In this document: piece after piece, positions 41,292-49,989 of the stretch | Layout: each line of letters starts with the position of its first letter | Numbering within the stretch: the first letter of the stretch is position 1 | From: Algirhabdus cladophorae | Lineage (GTDB): Bacteria > Pseudomonadota > Alphaproteobacteria > Rhodobacterales > Rhodobacteraceae | Length of the DNA: 64,000 bases | Assembly (NCBI RefSeq): GCF_044772865.1 | Contig: NZ_CP173029.1 | Coordinates: 2,170,001 to 2,234,000, forward strand | Direction of reading: 5' to 3' | Notes under the pieces: model-generated | The model's database searches: none | What the model was told of the DNA's origin: nothing | The model's input: the letters and a program-made list of their open reading frames with translations, nothing else | Made by a program: the position numbers and the translations under genes

Positions 41292-42149
41292 ATGGATATT
41301 CTGATCAACGTGGTGCTGCCACTTTCCTTGGCAATCATCATGCTGAGCCTTGGCATCGGCCTCACCGGTGCTGATTTCAAACGCGTGGCCGAACGCGGCC
41401 GTGCCTTTGCCATTGGCGCTGCATGTCAGGTGCTCTTGGTGCCGATTGTGGCCTACGCCATGATCCTTGCTTTTGGTTTGACCGGCGAAATGGCAGCAGG
41501 GGTGATGCTGTTATCCTTCTGTCCCGGTGGAGTGACGTCCAATGTGGTCTCGCGTTTGGCCCGGGGTGATGTCGCTTTGTCGGTCTCCCTCACAGCAGTT
41601 GTATCGTTGCTGTCGATTTTAACCGTGCCGCCCTTGGTGGGCTGGGCCGTGGTGCATTTCATGGGCGATGCCGCCCCCGAGATATCTGTGACGTCCCTTG
41701 CCATCGCTATGTTCTTGATCACCACATTGCCAGTTGCACTTGGCATGGCGATCCGCCGTTTTGCACCTGCATTTGCCCTCCGGATTGAGCCGAAACTGGT
41801 GATTTTGGCCAGTATCCTCTTTGTTGTGATTGTTATTGCCGCGGTGGCCACCAATTGGCAGCTCTTTGTGGACAACCTCGCCAGTCTTGGGCCAGCTTTG
41901 ATCAGCTTGAACCTGATTATGATGGTGGCGGGTCTGGCCATTGCAGCGGCTGCAGGGATGTCATGGCGCGAACGCAAGACGATGTCGATCGAAGTGGGCA
42001 TCCAAAACGGAACTGTGGGCATTACGCTGGCCCCGCTTATCGTCGGCGCCTCAGCCACAGTGCCTGCAATTGGCCTGCCATCTGCCGTTTACGGCGTGAC
42101 CATGTATCTCGTGGCGCTGCCTTTTGTCCTTTGGCTGCGGAGCAAGTGA
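41292..42149 (+). CDS. Bile acid:sodium symporter-family (BASS) transporter
   Basis: 285-residue membrane protein with about nine hydrophobic segments. LLSFCPGGVTSNVVSRLARGDVALSVSLTA (here CPGGVTSNV) and EVGIQNGTVGITLAPL are the two discontinuous motifs of the BASS/NTCP fold. The ATG at 41292 is 3 bases beyond a GGGGGGA stretch. It abuts the following flavoprotein gene with no gap, so the two form a unit, possibly for an organic anion or steroid-like acid. The 90 bases before it hold only a short GC-rich hairpin. Confidence 0.88.
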   Translation: MDILINVVLPLSLAIIMLSLGIGLTGADFKRVAERGRAFAIGAACQVLLVPIVAYAMILAFGLTGEMAAGVMLLSFCPGGVTSNVVSRLARGDVALSVSLTAVVSLLSILTVPPLVGWAVVHFMGDAAPEISVTSLAIAMFLITTLPVALGMAIRRFAPAFALRIEPKLVILASILFVVIVIAAVATNWQLFVDNLASLGPALISLNLIMMVAGLAIAAAAGMSWRERKTMSIEVGIQNGTVGITLAPLIVGASATVPAIGLPSAVYGVTMYLVALPFVLWLRSK

Positions 42150-43805
42150 ATGACCTCATCTGATGCGATTATTGTGGGCGCAGGCCTTGCGGGCCTGACG
42201 GCAGCGGCAGAATTGGCGGACCGCAGCAAATCCGTAGTGATTGTCGACCAAGAAGGTCCACAAAACCTTGGGGGGCAGGCGTTTTGGTCACTAGGCGGAT
42301 TGTTCATGATCGACACGCCTGAACAACGGCGCATGGGGATCAAAGACAGCCGCGACTTGGCTTTGAACGACTGGATGGGATCGGCGCAGTTTGACCGCCC
42401 CGAAGATGCTTTGCCGCGCAAATGGGCCGAGGCCTATATCGACTTTGCCGCAGGCGAGATGCGCCCATGGCTGCATAAAATGGGCCTGCGTTGGTTCCCC
42501 GTCGTGGGATGGGCCGAACGCGGCGGCAGCTTTGCCAATGGCCACGGCAATTCGGTGCCCCGATTTCACATCACTTGGGGCACGGGTCCCGGTGTGTTGG
42601 AACATTTCATTCGCCGCTGCCAAGACCATGTGGACGCAGGCCGGATCACGTACCTCTATCGCCATCAAGTGGACCGGATCGAAACGCAGGCCGGGGCTGC
42701 TAAAGGCGTCAGTGGTCGCATTTTGGCGCCAGATGCTGCTGTGCAGGGCGCACAAACCAATCGCGATCCGGTTTCTGATTTCACCCTAAACGCGGATGCT
42801 GTGATCGTCACATCCGGCGGGATCGGCGGCAACTTCGAGATGGTACGCAAGGTTTGGCCCACAGACCGCCTTGGCCCCGCGCCAGCATCGATGCTGTCAG
42901 GCGTGCCGGCCCATGTGGATGGCCGCATGTTGGAGATCACACAAAACGCCGGTGGCCATGCGATCAACCAAGACCGCCTATGGTTCTACACCGAAGGCGT
43001 GCAAAACTGGGATCCGATTTGGCCCCGCCATGGGATCCGCATTCTGCCGGGTCCGTCCTCGATGTGGTTTGATGCCAAGGGCAATCGGTTCGCCCCACCT
43101 GCCCTGCCCGGATTTGACAGCCTGTCGACGTTCAAAATGATCTTGGACACAGGCTATGATTACAGTTGGTTCGTGCTGACCCAAAAGGTGATCAAAAAGG
43201 AGTTTGCTCTATCCGGGTCTGAGCAAAATCCAGATTTCACCTCGGCCAAGTGGATGGAGGTTATCAAACAGCGGATTTTATCAGGTGCAAAGGCCACAGG
43301 CCCCGTTGAGGCCTTCAAGGCCCATGGGGCGGATTTTGTTGTGGCCGACACATTGCCCGCCCTTGTGGAGGGGATGAACCAAACTGCAGGCAGCACCTTG
43401 TTAGATGCAAATCATCTGCACGCTCAGATAGCTGCGCGCGATGCGCAAATGGACAACCCTTTTTCCAAGGATGCGCAGGTCTCGGCCATTCATGCAGCAC
43501 GTCAATATCGTGGCGACAAGTTGATCCGCACCGCAAAGCCACACAAGTTTTTGGATCCCGCCAACGGGCCATTGATCGCCGTGCGCTTGCATTTGCTGAC
43601 GCGCAAAACGCTGGGCGGGCTTCAAACCGATCTCAACAGCCAACTGGTCAAAGCAGACGGAACACACGTCGACGGGCTCTATGCCGCAGGCGAAGTCGCG
43701 GGGTTTGGCGGCGGCGGTTACCACGGCTACAACTCTCTTGAAGGCACATTTTTGGGCGGTTGCATTTTTTCTGGGCGCGCAGCGGGCCGCAGCGCTCTGT
43801 CATAG
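42150..43805 (+). CDS. FAD-binding dehydrogenase, COG3573/ketosteroid-dehydrogenase-like
   Basis: 551-residue flavoprotein with an N-terminal FAD site (AIIVGAGLAGLTAAAELA) and the characteristic C-terminal GFGGGGYHGYNSLEGTFLGG, here quoted in part. These are found in the COG3573 group of predicted oxidoreductases related to fumarate reductase and 3-ketosteroid dehydrogenase. No haem or quinone domain is seen. It is directly downstream of the BASS transporter and may oxidise its substrate. Exact reaction unknown. Confidence 0.85.
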   Translation: MTSSDAIIVGAGLAGLTAAAELADRSKSVVIVDQEGPQNLGGQAFWSLGGLFMIDTPEQRRMGIKDSRDLALNDWMGSAQFDRPEDALPRKWAEAYIDFAAGEMRPWLHKMGLRWFPVVGWAERGGSFANGHGNSVPRFHITWGTGPGVLEHFIRRCQDHVDAGRITYLYRHQVDRIETQAGAAKGVSGRILAPDAAVQGAQTNRDPVSDFTLNADAVIVTSGGIGGNFEMVRKVWPTDRLGPAPASMLSGVPAHVDGRMLEITQNAGGHAINQDRLWFYTEGVQNWDPIWPRHGIRILPGPSSMWFDAKGNRFAPPALPGFDSLSTFKMILDTGYDYSWFVLTQKVIKKEFALSGSEQNPDFTSAKWMEVIKQRILSGAKATGPVEAFKAHGADFVVADTLPALVEGMNQTAGSTLLDANHLHAQIAARDAQMDNPFSKDAQVSAIHAARQYRGDKLIRTAKPHKFLDPANGPLIAVRLHLLTRKTLGGLQTDLNSQLVKADGTHVDGLYAAGEVAGFGGGGYHGYNSLEGTFLGGCIFSGRAAGRSALS

Positions 43806-43824
43806 TCTTACAATCCGCTCCTTG

Positions 43825-43841
43825 TTGCGAATGACTCGCAA
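43825..43841. promoter_or_regulatory. Candidate Mur (manganese) box 1
   Basis: TTGCGAATGACTCGCAA is a perfect 6-5-6 inverted repeat (TTGCGA/TCGCAA). It resembles the alphaproteobacterial Mur box, reported as TGCAAAT-like arms, and lies 75 bases before the sitA start. Binding by Mur is inference. Confidence 0.6.
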
Positions 43842-43852
43842 CACTGCTATAC

Positions 43853-43869
43853 TTGCGAGTGATTTGCAT
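43853..43869. promoter_or_regulatory. Candidate Mur (manganese) box 2
   Basis: TTGCGAGTGATTTGCAT matches box 1 at 13 of 17 positions and begins 28 bases after it. The left arm is identical and the right arm is weaker. A tandem arrangement upstream of a Mn transporter operon supports its being real. Confidence 0.5.
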
Positions 43870-43915
43870 TTACATCACCGCGCCCTACCTGTGGCCTACC
43901 AAAAAGGAATTAGCT

Positions 43916-44818
43916 ATGCGCCTGCCCCGCCTCTTGTCCTTTGCCTTTGCAACACTCTGCGCCTGTGCACCTCTTGCTGCGGCTCAAGATAAGCTAAAGG
44001 TTGTCACAACCTTTACCGTTTTGGCCGACATGGCCGCCAATGTAGCAGGTGACGCCGCCGAGGTCGTGTCCGTGACCAAAGCAGGGGCTGAGATCCACGG
44101 CTACGAGCCGACGCCGCGCGACATCGTGCGCGCCATTGATGCGGACTTGATCCTGTGGAACGGACTGAACCTCGAACTTTGGTTCGAGCAATTCCTCAGC
44201 AATCTGCGAGATGTACCATCGGTCACCCTGACAGACGGGATCGAGCCGATCTCAATTGGATCAGGCAGTTACGAAGGCAAAGCCAACCCCCATGCATGGA
44301 TGGGTTTGGACAATGCGCTGATTTACATCAGCAATATCGAAAAGGCCCTGTCTGACGCGGATCCAGAAAACGCCGCTGTCTATGCAAATAATGCCGCGCA
44401 ATATAGCGACGAATTGCGCGCCACCTTGGCACCGCTTCGCGCCGCAATCCAATCCGTGCCCGAAGACAAACGCTGGCTAGTCACCTGCGAAGGGGCGTTC
44501 AGCTATCTGGCGCGCGACTTTGGCTTGAACGAGCTTTACCTTTGGCCGATGAACGCCGATCAGGTCGGCACCCCGCAGCAAGTGCGAGCGGTTATCGACG
44601 GTGTGCGCGCCAATGACATCCCGGTGGTCTTTTGCGAAAGCACCGTCAATACCAGCCCCGCAGAACAGGTCGCCCGCGAGACAGGGGCCGCGTATGGCGG
44701 TGTCTTGTATGTTGACAGCCTAAGTGCAGCAGATGGGCCCGTACCTACGTATCTGGATTTGCTCACAGTCACGGCTCAAACCGTGGTTCGCGGTTTGACA
44801 GTCGCTTTGCCTCAATGA
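43916..44818 (+). CDS. sitA: Manganese ABC transporter binding protein (SitA-like)
   Basis: 300-residue cluster A-I metal-binding protein with a signal peptide to about residue 23 (AAAQD). The metal ligands predicted for Mn proteins are all visible: H61 (EIHGYEPTPRD), H126 (NPHAWMG), E192 (TCEGAFSYLA) and D267 (YVDSLSAAD). The Glu at the third position favours manganese over zinc, where a His is usual, and no His-rich loop is present. The ATG at 43916 follows an AAGGAAT ribosome site. First gene of sitABCD with Mur-like boxes upstream. Confidence 0.93.
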   Translation: MRLPRLLSFAFATLCACAPLAAAQDKLKVVTTFTVLADMAANVAGDAAEVVSVTKAGAEIHGYEPTPRDIVRAIDADLILWNGLNLELWFEQFLSNLRDVPSVTLTDGIEPISIGSGSYEGKANPHAWMGLDNALIYISNIEKALSDADPENAAVYANNAAQYSDELRATLAPLRAAIQSVPEDKRWLVTCEGAFSYLARDFGLNELYLWPMNADQVGTPQQVRAVIDGVRANDIPVVFCESTVNTSPAEQVARETGAAYGGVLYVDSLSAADGPVPTYLDLLTVTAQTVVRGLTVALPQ

Positions 44819-45687
44819 CATCTGCGTCCCCTTCTCAGGCCGCAGGTCTCAGCGCTGTTGACGTTACAGTGACTTACCGCAACGGGCACACGGCCCTTTG
44901 GGACGCCAGTTTTGAGCTGCCCAAGGGCAGTGTGACAGCGCTTGTGGGGGTGAACGGGGCGGGCAAATCGACGCTGTTCAAGGCAATCATGGGGTTTGTT
45001 CCCACGGCCAAAGGCAAAATCCAGATTATGGGGCGCGATGTGCGGGCAGCCCTGTCAGCAAACCTTGTATCCTATGTGCCCCAAGCCGAAGAAGTGGACT
45101 GGTCCTTTCCCATTCTGGTCGAAGACGTAGTGATGATGGGCCGCTATGGGCACATGGGTTTTATGCGCCGCCCCAAAGCCGCTGATCACGCCGCTGTGGA
45201 CATGGCCCTGACCCGCGTCGGAATGCAGGATTTTCGCAAACGCCAAATCGGCGAACTCTCTGGCGGCCAACGTAAACGCGTCTTTTTGGCCCGCGCTTTG
45301 GCCCAAGATGGCCAGGTGATCTTGCTGGACGAGCCGTTCACCGGCGTCGACGTCAAAACCGAAGATCAGATCGTCGCCCTGTTGGGTGAAATGCGCGCCG
45401 AAGGGCGCGTCATGCTGGTCTCGACACATAACCTTGGATCCGTGCCGGAATTTTGTGATCGCACCATTCTGGTCAAGGGCACCATCCTTGGATCCGGCCC
45501 AACGGAACAGGTCTTTAACCGCGAAAACCTCGAGAAAGCTTTTGGCGGCGTTTTGCGCCATTTCACCCTTACGGGCGACACATTGCACGATGACGAAGAT
45601 GCCCGCGAGGTCACGATCTTTACAGATGACGAGCGCCCATTTGTACAATACGGCGAGAAAACCCAGCGCAGCGAAAAGACCCCATGA
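44815..45687 (+). CDS. sitB: Manganese ABC transporter ATP-binding protein (SitB-like)
   Basis: 290-residue ABC ATPase with Walker A GVNGAGKST (45-53), signature LSGGQRKRVFLARAL, Walker B VILLDEPF and the switch His in STHNLGSV. The C-terminal extension of ~40 residues (DDEDAREVTIFTDDERPF) is acidic. It overlaps sitA and sitC by 4 bases on each side. Confidence 0.95.
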   Translation: MTSASPSQAAGLSAVDVTVTYRNGHTALWDASFELPKGSVTALVGVNGAGKSTLFKAIMGFVPTAKGKIQIMGRDVRAALSANLVSYVPQAEEVDWSFPILVEDVVMMGRYGHMGFMRRPKAADHAAVDMALTRVGMQDFRKRQIGELSGGQRKRVFLARALAQDGQVILLDEPFTGVDVKTEDQIVALLGEMRAEGRVMLVSTHNLGSVPEFCDRTILVKGTILGSGPTEQVFNRENLEKAFGGVLRHFTLTGDTLHDDEDAREVTIFTDDERPFVQYGEKTQRSEKTP

Positions 45688-46547
45688 TCGAGACGCTGCT
45701 GGACCCCTTTAGCTACAGCTACATGACCAACGCAATCTGGGTCTCGGCCTTGGTCGGCGGGGTCTGTGCGTTTTTGTCTGCGTTTTTAATGCTCAAAGGA
45801 TGGTCGCTGATCGGCGATGCCTTGTCCCATTCCGTGGTACCGGGGGTGGCTGGGGCCTATATGCTGGGCCTGCCGTTCGCCGTTGGCGCATTCTTTTCAG
45901 GTATTCTGGCTGCAGGCGCGATGCTGTTTTTGTCCGAACGCTCGGGCCTTAAAATTGATGTGATCATCGGGATGATCTTTACCTCGTTCTTTGGCTTGGG
46001 GTTGTTCATGGTATCCCTGTCGCCCACATCTGTGTCTGTCCAAACCATCACAATGGGCAATATCCTTGCCATCACCCCAGAAGACACGCTGCAATTGGTT
46101 ATCATCGGGACCGTATCGCTGGTCATTTTGTTAGCCAAATGGAAGGATCTGATGGTCACGTTTTTTGACGAAAACCATGCCCGCACCATTGGCCTGCGCC
46201 CTTCATTGCTGAAGGCTATGTTTTTCGTTCTTCTGTCGGCCTCTGTGGTGGCTGCGATGCAAACCGTTGGAGCGTTTTTGGTCATTGCAATGGTCGTCAC
46301 ACCCGGTGCCACGGCGTATTTGCTGTGCGACCGATTTCCGCGTTTGATAGCGACTTCGGTCGCGTTGGGTGCCGGAACCAGTTTTCTGGGCGCTTACCTG
46401 AGCTACTTTTTGGATGGGGCCACTGGCGGTGTGATCGTATCACTACAGACGTTGATTTTCCTTTTGGTGTTTGTGTTCGCCCCGAAATACGGGATCCTCG
46501 CGAGCAAGCGCAAAGCAAAAGCCGCCCTCACCCAAGGAGCGGCATGA
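45684..46547 (+). CDS. sitC: Manganese ABC transporter permease (SitC-like)
   Basis: 287-residue permease of the ABC-3 metal family with about eight hydrophobic segments. LKGWSLIGDALSHSVVPGVAGAY and the ATP-ase contact region around FFDENHARTIGL are typical. It overlaps sitB and sitD by 4 bases on each side. With SitD it forms the heterodimeric channel. Confidence 0.94.
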   Translation: MIETLLDPFSYSYMTNAIWVSALVGGVCAFLSAFLMLKGWSLIGDALSHSVVPGVAGAYMLGLPFAVGAFFSGILAAGAMLFLSERSGLKIDVIIGMIFTSFFGLGLFMVSLSPTSVSVQTITMGNILAITPEDTLQLVIIGTVSLVILLAKWKDLMVTFFDENHARTIGLRPSLLKAMFFVLLSASVVAAMQTVGAFLVIAMVVTPGATAYLLCDRFPRLIATSVALGAGTSFLGAYLSYFLDGATGGVIVSLQTLIFLLVFVFAPKYGILASKRKAKAALTQGAA

Positions 46548-47404
46548 TGGATCTGCAAACACTGCTGTTGCCGTTCAGCTTTGGCTTTATGCAAAACGCG
46601 TTTTTGATCTGCATCATCGTCTCCGTGCCCATGGCGTTGCTGTCGTGTTTTTTGGTGGTCAAAGGCTGGGCCTTGATGGGCGACGCAATCAGCCATGCAG
46701 TTCTTCCCGGGGTGATTTTGGCCTATATCATAGGGCTGCCATTGATTTTGGGGGCCTTTGTGGCAGGCATGACCTGCGCCGTAGCCACTGGATATCTGAC
46801 GGAAAACAGCCGGATCAAACAAGACACAGTGATGGGCGTGGTGTTCTCGGGCATGTTTGCGATTGGCATAGTTTTGTACACGTCAATCGAAACCAACGCG
46901 CACCTCAACCATATCCTGTTTGGCAACTTGATGGGGGTAGAGCCATCAGAGTTGTGGACATCGGCCATCCTGTCCGCAGGGGTTGCACTGGGACTGATCC
47001 TGAAAGCCAAGGATTTGATCCTCTATAGCTTTGATCCCGCGCAAGCCCGCGCCGCTGGCCTGCCTACGACGGCGCTCCATTACGGCCTGTTGGCGGCCCT
47101 TTCGCTGACAATTGTGGCCACTTTGTCGGCTGCTGGTCTGATCCTTGCCATAGGATTGTTGATCGCCCCGGGGGCCATTGCGTTTTTGCTCGTGCGCCAA
47201 TTTTCAACGATGCTTTGGGTGGCCACGGGGCTGTGCATGGCCTCAATGGTTGCGGGAACTTACATCAGTTTTTGGTTGGGCAGCTCGCCTGCAGCAACGG
47301 TCGTGATGATCCTGACAGGGCTGTTTTTAGGGGCATTTGCGCGGCGGCAAATCCTGACGCGCCGCGCCTCGCAATTGGTCACAGGCCAGCCGGTCGATCC
47401 CTAA
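46544..47404 (+). CDS. sitD: Manganese ABC transporter permease (SitD-like)
   Basis: 286-residue second ABC-3 permease, paralogous to SitC (VKGWALMGDAISHAVLPGVILAY versus the SitC segment, in part). The start is ATG at 46544 (ATGA overlap with sitC) or the adjacent ATG at 46547; AAGGAG lies at 46534-46539 and its spacing slightly favours the second. A longer reading from 46325 lies within sitC and is rejected. It ends the operon. Confidence 0.94.
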   Translation: MMDLQTLLLPFSFGFMQNAFLICIIVSVPMALLSCFLVVKGWALMGDAISHAVLPGVILAYIIGLPLILGAFVAGMTCAVATGYLTENSRIKQDTVMGVVFSGMFAIGIVLYTSIETNAHLNHILFGNLMGVEPSELWTSAILSAGVALGLILKAKDLILYSFDPAQARAAGLPTTALHYGLLAALSLTIVATLSAAGLILAIGLLIAPGAIAFLLVRQFSTMLWVATGLCMASMVAGTYISFWLGSSPAATVVMILTGLFLGAFARRQILTRRASQLVTGQPVDP

Positions 47405-47492
47405 AGGCCAGCCATATTTTACGCAGGAACGTTGCCAAAAACGAGGTTGTGACTAAGATGGTCGCTAATTTTAGCATTTCCGGATTACCCTT

Positions 47493-48602
47493 ATGACCGA
47501 TACAGCCGCCCCCGAGACGACCGAACAGCCCCCCGTTTTATCCCTCATGCCCTCGCGCACGTTTGTGCCCTGGTTGCAGTCCATTGGCGGATCTCTGGCT
47601 TTCACCACCTATCAAGCAGGCAAAGTTTTCTTGGTCGGCACCACCCCGGGCTCTGGACGGCTGAGTGTTTATGAACGCTCCTTTCCGCGCTGCATGGGCT
47701 TTGGCCAATCCCAAGAGGCCGGTCGTACAGTGTTGTGGCTGTCGTCACTGTATCAGCTGTGGCGTTTGGAAAACCTGCTAGACCCCGGCAAGAAAACCGA
47801 AGACGGCTACGACGCAGTTTTCGTCCCGTTCGAAGGGCGCACGACAGGCGATATCGATATCCACGACATCCACGGCGTGCCTAATCAAAACGCACCCCTC
47901 TTTGTAGCAACACGGTTCAATTGCCTTGCTACGCTGGATCGCCGCCATTCCTTCCGACCGGTCTGGACACCGCCCTTTATTGACCGGATCGCCGCAGAGG
48001 ACCGCTGCCATTTGAACGGTTTGGCGATGGAAGATGGGAAACCAGCCTTTGTGACCTGCGTGGCCGAAACCAACACTCAAGGCGCGTGGCGCGACAAACG
48101 TCGTGACGGCGGCATCGTGATGCATGTGCCCACCGGCGAGGTGGTCGCAGGCGGCCTGAGCATGCCGCATTCGCCGCGCGTCCACAACGGCACGCTGTAT
48201 TGCCTGCAATCAGGCACTGGTGAGTTTGGGCAAATCGACCAAAAGACAGGCACGTTCGAGCCGCTGTGCTTTTTGCCCGGCTTTGCCCGCGGCGTGGCCT
48301 TTGTCGGCAATCACGCGATTATTGGCGTGTCGCGACCGCGTAAAGACAAGACGTTTGAGGGGCTGTCTTTGAACGAACGCCTCAGCCAACAGGACCTTGA
48401 ACCGTCTTGCTTGCTGGCCGTGGTCAATCTGACAACGGGCGATATTGAACATACCCTCAATATCGAAGGGGTGGTTCAGGAACTTTACGACGTCGCGTTC
48501 CTAAGCGGGATCAAACGACCCAAGCTATTGGGCCTGCGCACACCCGAAATTCGCTTCCAGATCCGCCCTGCCCCGCTCGACGCAGAAAATGCCGCACTCT
48601 AG
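47493..48602 (+). CDS. TIGR03032/DUF4915-family protein
   Basis: 369 residues, probably a beta-propeller. Conserved family features are the early SLAFTTYQAGKVFLVG, HDIHGVPN, HLNGLAMEDGKPAFVT, WRDKRRDGGIV, LSMPHSPRVHNGTLYCL with SGTGEFG after it, and LPGFARGVAF. The biochemical function of the family is not known to me. It has no signal peptide. The gene overlaps the following glycosyltransferase by 14 bases and lies just before a giant exported adhesin, so a part in making or modifying that surface protein is possible but unproven. Confidence 0.82.
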   Translation: MTDTAAPETTEQPPVLSLMPSRTFVPWLQSIGGSLAFTTYQAGKVFLVGTTPGSGRLSVYERSFPRCMGFGQSQEAGRTVLWLSSLYQLWRLENLLDPGKKTEDGYDAVFVPFEGRTTGDIDIHDIHGVPNQNAPLFVATRFNCLATLDRRHSFRPVWTPPFIDRIAAEDRCHLNGLAMEDGKPAFVTCVAETNTQGAWRDKRRDGGIVMHVPTGEVVAGGLSMPHSPRVHNGTLYCLQSGTGEFGQIDQKTGTFEPLCFLPGFARGVAFVGNHAIIGVSRPRKDKTFEGLSLNERLSQQDLEPSCLLAVVNLTTGDIEHTLNIEGVVQELYDVAFLSGIKRPKLLGLRTPEIRFQIRPAPLDAENAAL

Positions 48603-49830
48603 ACCACGCATCCTTTTTGCGTGGGAAATGGGCGAGAACCTCGGGCATGCAAATAAGCTGGCCCGGGTCGCGGAACAATTAGAAGGCCGTGCAGATATAA
48701 TCGTAGCGGCGCGCAATCCAGCGGCCATCCGGACGATGGGCCCGCAATTGGATGCGACGCTGTTGCCGGCCCCTTTTGTGCCTTCGCGGGTCCTTGCCAG
48801 AGGCGAGGCCCAAGGCGAAAGCTTTGCCGGAGTGTTGGCAAGTTCAGGATGGGACAACCCGCAAAATTTAACCGCATTGATGGAAGCTTGGCGCAATTTG
48901 ATGACACTGCTGCGCCCGGATATTGTTGTGACCCAAGCGGCCCCAACCGCACAAATGGTGAGCAAGCAGATGCAGTTGCCTACAGTTATCTTGGGCAGCA
49001 GTTATGACAACCCGCCTTTGACCGTACCCATGCCAGCCTTTGCACCAGATCAGCCCCGATCGGTGGCACTAGCCCTGCGGCAGGAGGCCGATGTTTTGCA
49101 CACAGCCAATACCGCTATCGCAGCCCTTTTCGGTGCTCCTGCTGCGGCACGTTTTGCAGATTTGCTACGGCCGGATGTGTCCTTGTTGATGACCCTGCCG
49201 CAGCTTGATTGCTACGCAAATACCCGAGATGAGGGCGCTGAATATCTTGGGCCTTTGATCAGTGACACGGTCGGCGCCACCGGGGCGAGATGGGCCAATG
49301 ATGACCGCGCCAAGGTGTTTGCCTACTTGCGTCCGGGCTCGGCCGAGGCCGCAAAGACCCTTGGCGGACTTTATCGCGCAGCCCTTCAACACCAAGTTAT
49401 TCTGGTAGCGCCGGGATTGGTGGAACAGGACGCAAACCGGTTGACAGAACGCGGTGTACAAGTGTTTGACAGCCCCTTGCGCCTGGACAAGGTCTTACCA
49501 GATAGCGATCTGGGGGTGTCCCATGCCGGGCACGGCATAAGCGCCGGCTTTCTTAAGTACGGCCTGCCTCAAATCGCAGTGCCCACGCACCGCGAACAAT
49601 TGCTTACAACGCAAGCGATTGCACGTGCTAAAGTTGGCCTTGGCATGGTCGGATCCTTTGATGCCGCAGCTATTCAGGCCCTGATCGACAGAACGTTAAC
49701 CAATTCTAAAATTTCCCTAAAGTGCCGCGAAGTCTCAGATTTCATTAAGGAAACTGGTTCAGCGGCAGCAGCGCAGCGCGCAGGGCAGGAAATCCTTATC
49801 TTCGCCGCCAAAATAGACCTAAGCCATTGA
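48589..49830 (+). CDS. GT1-like glycosyltransferase (UDP-glucuronosyltransferase/MGT fold)
   Basis: 413-residue GT-B protein beginning ILFAWEMGENLGHANKLARVAEQL, a nucleotide-sugar-free acceptor-domain start typical of the MGT/UGT group. The C-terminal donor motif is GVSHAGHGISAGFLKYGLPQ followed by PTHREQLLTTQAI. The ATG at 48589 lies within the end of the TIGR03032 gene. Substrate unknown; being next to a surface adhesin it could glycosylate that protein or a polysaccharide. Confidence 0.78.
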   Translation: MPHSRPRILFAWEMGENLGHANKLARVAEQLEGRADIIVAARNPAAIRTMGPQLDATLLPAPFVPSRVLARGEAQGESFAGVLASSGWDNPQNLTALMEAWRNLMTLLRPDIVVTQAAPTAQMVSKQMQLPTVILGSSYDNPPLTVPMPAFAPDQPRSVALALRQEADVLHTANTAIAALFGAPAAARFADLLRPDVSLLMTLPQLDCYANTRDEGAEYLGPLISDTVGATGARWANDDRAKVFAYLRPGSAEAAKTLGGLYRAALQHQVILVAPGLVEQDANRLTERGVQVFDSPLRLDKVLPDSDLGVSHAGHGISAGFLKYGLPQIAVPTHREQLLTTQAIARAKVGLGMVGSFDAAAIQALIDRTLTNSKISLKCREVSDFIKETGSAAAAQRAGQEILIFAAKIDLSH

Positions 49831-49892
49831 AATAACTATTACTTCAGTGAGTTCATTGATGACAAACACACCGAAAATTACCCCACGACGAC

Positions 49893-49924
49893 TTGACAGA
49901 ATCACCTTTTCCTAGACTTTATAT
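49893..49924 (+). promoter_or_regulatory. Candidate promoter of the giant adhesin gene
   Basis: Perfect -35 TTGACA at 49893-49898 followed after 19-20 bases by TTTATA/TTATAT (49918-49924). The spacer is longer than ideal. It lies in the only AT-rich gap of this locus, 66 bases before the start codon, so a promoter is expected here. Confidence 0.4.
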
Positions 49925-49989
49925 GGTTAATTTTTGAGCGATGACATTTTAACTCGGCGAATTCCGCGGCTCTTTGGGGGGGCAATGCT

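Noticed and set aside
43822..43915. Zur (zinc) control of the SitA operon
   Set aside because: SitA has Glu at the third ligand position and lacks a His-rich loop, so manganese is the better fit.
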